Origin: Treponema sp. | GTDB lineage: Bacteria; Spirochaetota; Spirochaetia; Treponematales; Treponemataceae | Assembly (NCBI GenBank): GCA_003455655.1 | Contig: DMQP01000166.1 | Location: 1 to 11,511, forward strand | Length of the DNA: 11,511 nucleotides | Direction of reading: 5' to 3' | In this document: piece by piece, positions 6,672 to 11,511 of the stretch | Layout of the letters: each line of letters starts with the position of its first letter | How positions within the stretch are numbered: the stretch's first letter is position 1 | Translations under genes and position numbers: made by a program | Notes under the pieces: generated by a model | The model's database searches: none | Seen by the model: only the letters and a program-made list of their open reading frames with translations | Told to the model about the DNA's origin: nothing

Positions 6672-7583
6672 TCATGCAGGCGTAAGGGTAGATGCCAGTT
6701 GCGTCAGTATTGCTTGCATAACAGTAAAACTCTGTGGAGTAAGCGACTGTTCATTATCTTGAGTGGTGTGAAAAAGACGCCAAGTAAGGGGCATACGATC
6801 TTTGTAAGAATATTCTACTAGTTCTCCAGAGGCACGCTGCTGCTTTGTTGCTTCACGATTCATAACTGCCGCTTCAAGATTTTTGTCTGTTATAAGAGAA
6901 CGAGCATAGAGGGCAGCTTCATTTGCAGGAAGAAGCGTTATAGCTACCGCAGGAATTCCACAGGCTAAAAAAGAAGCGTTGTCACTGTAGGGAACAGGAA
7001 GCGTCATCCATCTTCCAGGACTTGCACGAGAAAGCAAATCTTGAGTACGATTGTACAAGTCTGTAAACTTTTCTAGAAATTTTTTGTCTGTTTTAGGCGG
7101 AAAAGAATGTCGTGACAAAACAGGAACTTCTCCTCTGCCACAAGCATCAAAGACATAGATATCATCGCTGGTTATGCCTAAACGCTTAAAGACATTTGCT
7201 ATACCGTAAGCACCTTGTTCGGTAACTCCTGTAGACCAACCTAATTCTTCGCCATCGGTAAAGAAAATGCGTACATTGTGAACGGCATCATGTTCTTTTG
7301 TGCAGGAAGCAAGCTGAACAGCCCAGTTCATAATTTGCCAGTCTGCAGCAGAATTGTCGTTAGCACCAGGGCTACCAGAAACACGGTCGTAGTGAGCAAT
7401 AACCGTTTTTATTCGGTACTGAGGATTATAGGCACTTTGTTCAAACTGAACTAAAATGTGATTTTTTCCGTCTATAACCGTGCGCGCACTTTTAACACCA
7501 TGTTTTTCCAGCCAAGATTGTATAAAGGCTGCACGGTCTGTTTGAGGAGCAAGATATTCTGAAAACTCAGACCCCAAACTCAT
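6672..7583 (-). CDS. M28-family zinc aminopeptidase-like protein
   Basis: A 303-residue protein with the ordered metal-ligand motifs of M28 peptidases: IAHYDRVSGSPGANDNSAA (H64 and bridging D76), FFTDGEELG (E112/E113, catalytic base and ligand), VFDACGRGE (D146), and a late histidine in FHTTQDNEQ (H272). PYSDNASFLACGIPAVAIT (198-216) is the usual M28 block before the last ligand. These enzymes remove N-terminal residues from peptides using two zinc ions, but some relatives are deacylases or glutaminyl cyclases. No signal peptide or membrane anchor is seen, so it is probably cytoplasmic, unlike the many secreted members. The ATG lies inside the RRM gene's end (ATGA overlap), with AGGAGG 12 nt upstream, so translation is likely coupled to the RRM gene. 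The peptide substrate cannot be predicted. Confidence 0.85.
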   Translation of the reverse strand: MSLGSEFSEYLAPQTDRAAFIQSWLEKHGVKSARTVIDGKNHILVQFEQSAYNPQYRIKTVIAHYDRVSGSPGANDNSAADWQIMNWAVQLASCTKEHDAVHNVRIFFTDGEELGWSTGVTEQGAYGIANVFKRLGITSDDIYVFDACGRGEVPVLSRHSFPPKTDKKFLEKFTDLYNRTQDLLSRASPGRWMTLPVPYSDNASFLACGIPAVAITLLPANEAALYARSLITDKNLEAAVMNREATKQQRASGELVEYSYKDRMPLTWRLFHTTQDNEQSLTPQSFTVMQAILTQLASTLTPA

Positions 7584-7870
7584 GAGCGGTGAAATCCTCC
7601 TAAAGGCCGATTCTGACGGGGAGGACGCTCTTCTGCAACACTTACGCGTATTTTGCGACCGTCAACTTCCTTGCCATTAAGCGCATCTATTGCCTTTTGC
7701 AGAGACTGCTCTTCTGTAAAGGTAACAAAACCAAAACCCTTTGAACGCTGCGTTTCGCGGTCTTTAATAACCACAGCAGATTCAACCTGTCCAAACTGAG
7801 CAAAAAGAGAACTCAGCATTTGTTCGTCAGTGCGGAAATTCAAATTTCCCACATACAGTTTATTTGCCAT
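7580..7870 (-). CDS. Small RRM-domain RNA-binding protein
   Basis: A 96-residue single-domain protein of the kind known in spirochaetes, Bacteroidetes and cyanobacteria. RNP2 is LYVGNL (residues 5-10) and RNP1 is KGFGFVTF (44-51), both with the aromatic residues that stack on RNA bases. The domain ends near VSVAEERPPRQ, and a short basic, Gly/Arg-containing tail (RPPRQNRPLGGFHRS) follows. It should bind single-stranded RNA in the cytoplasm; its targets are unknown. I start it at the ATG at 7870 (MANKLYVGNL), as homologues begin just before RNP2; an upstream in-frame TTG at 7906 would add 12 residues but falls in the -35 box. There is no Shine-Dalgarno before 7870, and the -10 box is 6 nt away, suggesting a leaderless mRNA. 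It overlaps the peptidase gene by 4 bp. Confidence 0.92.
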   Translation of the reverse strand: MANKLYVGNLNFRTDEQMLSSLFAQFGQVESAVVIKDRETQRSKGFGFVTFTEEQSLQKAIDALNGKEVDGRKIRVSVAEERPPRQNRPLGGFHRS

Positions 7871-7876
7871 ACAGTC

Positions 7877-7906
7877 AGTATATACCCGCAAAGACAATTT
7901 GTCCAA
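7877..7906 (-). promoter_or_regulatory. Promoter of the RRM-peptidase unit, apparently leaderless
   Basis: TTGGAC (7906-7901), 18-nt spacer and TATACT (7882-7877) on the minus strand. Only GACTGT separates the -10 from the ATG at 7870, so transcription would start on or next to the A of the start codon. A short palindrome GACAA-T-TTGTC (7893-7903) overlaps the -35 box and could bind a regulator. Confidence 0.6.
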
Positions 7907-7944
7907 CTGATTTTATGCTGAATTTTTGTTTACTAAATTTCCAC

Positions 7945-7973
7945 TTGCGGTACATTTGTATCTGTGCTATACT
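7945..7973 (+). promoter_or_regulatory. Extended -10 promoter of the deaminase gene, apparently leaderless
   Basis: TTGCGG (7945-7950), 17-nt spacer and TGC-TATACT (-10 at 7968-7973, extended by TG at 7965-7966). The start codon at 7983 follows after 9 nt, so the 5' leader would be about 0-3 nt, and no Shine-Dalgarno is present between -10 and ATG. Confidence 0.65.
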
Positions 7974-7982
7974 TTCTATAAT

Positions 7983-9029
7983 ATGAACAAGAAGCAATTT
8001 TACAGTTTGTTGAAATCTGTTCCTAAGGCAGAAATTCATTTACATAGCGAAGCAGTTATGACGCGTAAAACAATACGCCGCCTGTATAAATCATGTCAGG
8101 GTGCCGCAATGACAACTGAACGCATGAACAAACTGTTTAGTTATGAAGATTTAAACGGTTTTATAAATGCTTTTTTGACCGTTCAGTCATACATTAGTAG
8201 TGCAGATGATCTTAAAATTGTTTTTGATGATATTCGTACCTACCTTGAAGATAACAACATTGTTTATGCAGAACTGTTCTTTGCTCCTTCTTCATTCCTT
8301 AAACGTGGATACGATTTCCACACCATGATCAGCCGCATTTCAGAAAGCATTTCTAACATCGAAAAAAATGACAAACGCACAATGCGTCTTTTAATTGATG
8401 TAAGCCGAACCTTTGGCGAAGAAAATGCCATGAACAATCTTAACCTAACCATCAAAGAAAATAACCCTTACATTTTGGGCATTGGTTTAGGTGGAGCAGA
8501 ATCAAAAGGTCCTGCCAAAGATTTTGAACGCGTTTTTGCAAAAGCACGAAAAGCAGGTTTGCATGTAGTAGCTCACGCAGGCGAAGACGTAGAAAGTTGG
8601 TCTATAAAAGATGCACTGCACTTGCTTAAAGCAGAACGAATTGGTCACGGTATTACCGCAGCCCAAGATCCAGAACTGGTAAAAGAAATGGCAAAAGATC
8701 AGATTCCTTTTGAAATTTGTCCTACCAGCAATACCTTTACAAAAAAAGTAGTAAGCCGTATTCAAGATCACCCCATACGCCAACTTTACGATCAGGGTTG
8801 TTTTGTTACCGTAAATACAGATGACCCCGCTTTCTTTAAAGTGTCGCTCATTGACGAATACTGGAACTTGTATTCAAAGTTACACTTTACCGCAGAAGAC
8901 ATTCGTAAAATTATTATAAACGGATTCAAAGCTGCCTTTATTTCTGACAGTGCAAAGAAAAAGTACACCGCAAGTGTCAACAAAGCATGGAAAGAATGGT
9001 TTGCAGCAAATCCCGAAGTAACTGAATAA
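7983..9029 (+). CDS. Adenosine/adenine deaminase family protein
   Basis: A 348-residue metal-dependent amidohydrolase with all zinc and catalytic residues of the adenosine deaminase family: HLH (H19, H21), HAGE (H198, E201), IGHGI (H222), FEICPTSN (243-250) and VNTDDP (D280, D281). GIGLGGAES (166-174) matches the glycine-rich substrate loop. These enzymes hydrolyse the 6-amino group of adenosine or adenine, feeding purine salvage. The first motif reads HLHSEAV rather than the adenosine deaminase HLHLDG; the Asp that contacts the ribose in mouse ADA is Glu here, as in fungal-type adenine deaminases (HCHLEG), and DDPAFF is also reminiscent of those. So the choice between adenosine and adenine is open. 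I start at 7983 (MNKKQFYSLL) because an upstream in-frame TTG (7926) lies before the promoter. It diverges from the RRM gene and converges with the MFS gene. Confidence 0.88.
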   Translation: MNKKQFYSLLKSVPKAEIHLHSEAVMTRKTIRRLYKSCQGAAMTTERMNKLFSYEDLNGFINAFLTVQSYISSADDLKIVFDDIRTYLEDNNIVYAELFFAPSSFLKRGYDFHTMISRISESISNIEKNDKRTMRLLIDVSRTFGEENAMNNLNLTIKENNPYILGIGLGGAESKGPAKDFERVFAKARKAGLHVVAHAGEDVESWSIKDALHLLKAERIGHGITAAQDPELVKEMAKDQIPFEICPTSNTFTKKVVSRIQDHPIRQLYDQGCFVTVNTDDPAFFKVSLIDEYWNLYSKLHFTAEDIRKIIINGFKAAFISDSAKKKYTASVNKAWKEWFAANPEVTE

Positions 9030-9039
9030 CAAGAGAACT

Positions 9040-9063
9040 GTCCACTAAGCTAGCTTAGTGGAC
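9040..9063. terminator. Perfect 24-bp palindrome, shared bidirectional terminator
   Basis: Arms GTCCACTAAG and CTTAGTGGAC flank a central CTAG-type core so that the whole 24 bp equals its own reverse complement. It lies 10 nt after the deaminase stop and 6 nt after the MFS stop, exactly between the convergent genes. The plus-strand tail is TATCTTTTACTTTCT and the minus-strand tail is AGTTCTCTTGTT, T-rich but interrupted. A terminator used from both sides is the simplest reading. Confidence 0.75.
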
Positions 9064-9069
9064 TATCTT

Positions 9070-10257
9070 TTACTTTCTAGACATTTTGTTTAAATGTTCT
9101 GTTCCCAACAAAATAAGAAGTGCAAAGATTAGTAAGTAAAAGGGATACACAGCCAGCGTTGTGTGTGCGGCAAGAAGTCCAAACAGAGGAGGCATAAAAG
9201 TACTTCCTGTGTATGCACTTGCCATTTGAACTCCCACTACCGCTTGAGAATTTTCTGCACCAAAATTGACCGGTGTAGAATGAATGACTGAAGGGTAAAT
9301 AGGAGCACAACCTAAGCCAATAACAATTAGTCCAATCAAAGCAGGTATATCTTGCGAAAGAGGAAGCAAGAGTAAAACAATACCTATTACGGCTACGGCA
9401 ATTCCTATGCGAATTAAATTACGGTCTCCAAGCTTTTCTGCAATAAATCCGTTTATAAAACGACCGCCTGTTATTCCCAAATAAAAAAATGAAGCAAAGC
9501 GTGCTGCAAGTTGCGCATCTATTTGTCTATAGTTAACCAAATAACTTGCTGCCCATAAACCTGTTGTTGTTTCAAGACCGCAGTAGGCAAAAAATGCTAA
9601 AAGCATAAAAGGCACACCCTTAATACCGAGCACATAGGAAAGTGTTTTGGGTTGACTTGCAAAAGAATCATTTTCATCTGCATTGGTTTTAGAAAGAGCA
9701 TCAGATTTTTTTACATTCTTCCACAGAGGCAAACTTAAAAACAAGAGAAGGGTCAGCACTATTTGAACAAAAGAAATAATTCTATAGCCGCCATGCCAAC
9801 TGCTTTCTCGCAATAAAAAATGCGCCATTATGTATGGACCTAAAGAAGCACCGACTCCCCAAAAACAGTGAAGCCAACTCATGTGCCGTGCTTTGTAATG
9901 AAGTGCAACATAATTATTTAACGCAGCATCAACTGCTCCAGCACCCAGTCCATAAGGAACCGCCCACACACAGAGAAAAACAAAATGAGGAGCAAAAGAA
10001 AAACCCAAAAGCGCAAGAGCTGTCATTGCAACAGAAATAGAAGTAACTAATCCTGTTCCTAACTTTTTGTTCAAGCGATCGCTTAACAGACTTGAAACAA
10101 TAGTTCCGCCTGCAATAATCATGCTTACAAGACCAGCAGCTTCAAGCGGAGCATTTAATTCATGGCTCATTACCGGCCACGCTGCCCCCAAAAGCGAATC
10201 GGGAAGACCCAAACTAATGAAGGCAATGTAAATAACCGGCAACAATAAAGACAACAT
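9070..10257 (-). CDS. MFS permease (12 membrane segments), probably for a sugar
   Basis: A 395-residue hydrophobic protein with about 12 predicted membrane segments and MFS features: the loop 2-3 region SSLLSDRLNKKLGTG (about 55-69), VPYGLGAGAVDAALNNYVALHYK in the segment 4-5 region, LHCFWGVGASLGPYIM, and in the second half GGRFINGFIAEKLGDRNLIRIG, the second copy of the conserved loop. The central loop (about 178-205) is polar and charged. The pattern is reminiscent of fucose-permease-like MFS proteins, but I cannot assign a substrate from sequence. AGGGA lies 6 nt before the ATG, and the gene follows the GH2 beta-galactosidase by 24 nt, so both are probably on one mRNA; uptake of a beta-galactoside or export of a product sugar is inferred from this. 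It does not resemble the GPH permeases at the left of the window. Confidence 0.85.
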   Translation of the reverse strand: MLSLLLPVIYIAFISLGLPDSLLGAAWPVMSHELNAPLEAAGLVSMIIAGGTIVSSLLSDRLNKKLGTGLVTSISVAMTALALLGFSFAPHFVFLCVWAVPYGLGAGAVDAALNNYVALHYKARHMSWLHCFWGVGASLGPYIMAHFLLRESSWHGGYRIISFVQIVLTLLLFLSLPLWKNVKKSDALSKTNADENDSFASQPKTLSYVLGIKGVPFMLLAFFAYCGLETTTGLWAASYLVNYRQIDAQLAARFASFFYLGITGGRFINGFIAEKLGDRNLIRIGIAVAVIGIVLLLLPLSQDIPALIGLIVIGLGCAPIYPSVIHSTPVNFGAENSQAVVGVQMASAYTGSTFMPPLFGLLAAHTTLAVYPFYLLIFALLILLGTEHLNKMSRK

Positions 10258-10281
10258 AAAAGTTCCCTGCTTTTTGAAAAA

Positions 10282-11511
10282 CTAAGAGCGCTGAACTTTA
10301 ACGCTAAAGGGAACTTTTAATTCGTTACCCATTACATCTGTTACGACGAGTGCACCCTTACCTGTTTTTCCAACAGACTTAACATAGGTTCCAGCCATGC
10401 CACCTTTTAGCGAAACAATTGAAGGTCCAATCAGTTCAAGAGCACCTTCTGTTTTAAGAGAAACTGCTTCCTGATAGAAAGGATTAACATTTCCGTTTTC
10501 ATCTTCTGCTTTAAGATGCACTGCTGCAACATCGTAAGAATTTTTTTCTACTAACTGAGAACGAGTTGTTTGAGCACTTACATGAACAGGTTTTCCAGGA
10601 CTCTTAATTACCGTCTTTACCAGCTTACCGTTACGATATGCTTCAAAACGATAGGTTATAGTTTGACCGCCCCAGTTACCAATGTACTTGCCATAGAGTG
10701 CAGTTACTTTCTCGCGGTTTACCGTTCCAGAAATAAAGAGAGGAAGTGCTTTTAGTTTTACCGCAAGAGGAAGATTTTTTTCGCCATATTTTGAAATTGC
10801 ATGCAACAACAATTTAAGTGTTTCTGCTTTTTCTGCGGGAATATGATCTTCGTTAACCAAACGGCTGCCTATATAATCATCAACCAGAATAGGTCCATGA
10901 GCAAGATGTTTATAAGGAGAATTGTCTCTTGTGTATTCTTTAATGAATGTTGTGTTTACAAACATACGCACACAGTCTGCGTTTGTGTAAATCCACACGT
11001 CACCTTTTACTCCACCAGGATACTCGCCTATATCCATAGAAGAACTTACTTCGAGAACATCGCCAACAACAGATGCATCGCCTTGACTTTTGTAAACAGC
11101 TGCTGCCAGTTTTGGATTACGGAACATATCCATTACGCCGTGGTAACAAATCATATCACCGGAACCAAAATCTTTATGCGTATTATAGTCAAAGGCACAC
11201 CATCCACTTGCACCAGCTACATCATCATAAGAAGCAACAGTATCTAACACTTTTGCATGACGTTCTGCATGTTGTGTTCGATGAGCTTCACAATCAAAGG
11301 CTTTTGTAGGGAACATGTGTCCGTTGTATTCAGTAACCATGTAGCCCTTGTTTGTTTTGGTAACTTTGTTTTTATGCAAGATACCGTCATTGTCGCCTGT
11401 GTGACTAAAGTCGTTGTATGTGTAAACATCTTCAAGCAAATTACTTTGCTTAATGCAACGAACTCCACCAGTTACTCGAGTGTCATCAAGTTCATGAGCA
11501 AGAGCATTTGT
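10282..11511 (-). CDS. GH2 beta-galactosidase, C-terminal part (5' end outside window)
   Basis: The frame is open from the right edge (beginning TNALAHELDDTRVTGGVRC) to a TAG at 10282-10284, giving about 409 residues and lacking the start. GH2 hallmarks are clear: VTEYNGHMFPTK with the expected catalytic nucleophile Glu (codon 11331-11329), GWCAFDYNTHKDFGSGD, ICYHGVMDMFRNPKLAAAVYKSQ. The acid/base Glu should lie upstream, beyond the edge. After the barrel come Ig-like beta domains typical of long GH2 beta-galactosidases (WIYTNADCVRMFVN onward), ending with VPFSVKVQRS. The enzyme cleaves beta-galactosides such as lactose or plant/host galactosides; the signal peptide question cannot be answered because the N-terminus is missing. 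A TTG at 11439 is in frame but is internal, as conserved sequence continues upstream of it. Some relatives act on beta-glucuronides or mannosides, yet the ICYHGV block favours beta-galactosidase. Confidence 0.9.
   Translation of the reverse strand, partial: TNALAHELDDTRVTGGVRCIKQSNLLEDVYTYNDFSHTGDNDGILHKNKVTKTNKGYMVTEYNGHMFPTKAFDCEAHRTQHAERHAKVLDTVASYDDVAGASGWCAFDYNTHKDFGSGDMICYHGVMDMFRNPKLAAAVYKSQGDASVVGDVLEVSSSMDIGEYPGGVKGDVWIYTNADCVRMFVNTTFIKEYTRDNSPYKHLAHGPILVDDYIGSRLVNEDHIPAEKAETLKLLLHAISKYGEKNLPLAVKLKALPLFISGTVNREKVTALYGKYIGNWGGQTITYRFEAYRNGKLVKTVIKSPGKPVHVSAQTTRSQLVEKNSYDVAAVHLKAEDENGNVNPFYQEAVSLKTEGALELIGPSIVSLKGGMAGTYVKSVGKTGKGALVVTDVMGNELKVPFSVKVQRS

Noticed and set aside
6562..6762. 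Plus-strand open frame of 66 codons across the GH36 promoter
   Set aside because: It spans the promoter, UP-like element and the end of the peptidase gene; no Shine-Dalgarno and no similarity to a known small protein.
7926..7982. Upstream TTG start for the deaminase
   Set aside because: It would put the -35 and -10 boxes inside the coding region, and the extra residues (hydrophobic, Tyr-rich) do not belong to the family's N-terminus.
10801..11247. Plus-strand open frame of 148 codons
   Set aside because: Antisense shadow of the GH2 gene; cysteine- and histidine-rich low-quality protein without any domain pattern.
11437..11439. TTG as the real start of the GH2 gene
   Set aside because: The frame stays open to the window edge and the upstream residues continue GH2-like sequence, so this is an internal codon of a gene that begins outside.
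1..11511. tRNA, rRNA, CRISPR array, insertion sequence or prophage signal
   Set aside because: No cloverleaf-like sequence, no regularly spaced repeats, no transposase or integrase motifs, and gaps between genes are at most about 150 bp.

Overview
The window is moderately AT-rich bacterial DNA with tightly packed genes and mostly clear Shine-Dalgarno sites. Gene content (a small RRM RNA-binding protein, a deaminase, galactoside hydrolases, sugar permeases and an MGDG-synthase-like glycosyltransferase) fits a host-associated, carbohydrate-fermenting anaerobe. A Treponema-like spirochaete is my best guess, but this is an impression from gene content and base composition, and a clostridial relative is not excluded.

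Layout. (1) Positions 6601 to 1, minus strand: one long operon read from a near-consensus promoter at about 6573-6601. Its order is GH36 alpha-galactosidase, an uncharacterised GT-B (GT28/MGDG-synthase-like) protein, a TetR-family repressor, a MelB-like GPH sodium:sugar symporter, and a second, divergent GPH-type permease that runs off the left edge. Gaps are 16 to 18 nt, or the genes overlap. Two interlocking perfect palindromes sit on the -10/start region and are the obvious operator candidates for the co-transcribed TetR. (2) 7870 to 6672, minus strand: an RRM protein gene overlapping an M28-family zinc peptidase gene by 4 bp. (3) 7983 to 9029, plus strand: an adenosine/adenine deaminase family gene, divergent from the RRM gene. 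Both divergent genes have -10 boxes so close to the ATG, with no Shine-Dalgarno, that their mRNAs look leaderless. (4) 9040-9063: a perfect 24-bp palindrome between convergent genes, probably a shared terminator. (5) 11511 to 9070, minus strand: the C-terminal half of a GH2 beta-galactosidase (5' end outside the window) followed after 24 nt by an MFS permease.

How it fits together. Both outer blocks look like galactoside-use modules: alpha-galactosides enter by the MelB-like carrier and are cut by the cytoplasmic GH36 enzyme, while beta-galactosides are cut by the GH2 enzyme next to its own MFS carrier. The middle block (RRM, peptidase, deaminase) looks like housekeeping or nucleotide/peptide salvage. 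The least explained element is the GT-B protein between the alpha-galactosidase and the TetR gene: a sugar-transferring fold inside an apparently degradative operon. No RNA genes, IS elements, CRISPR arrays or tandem repeats were seen, and no stretch over 300 bases lacks a gene.
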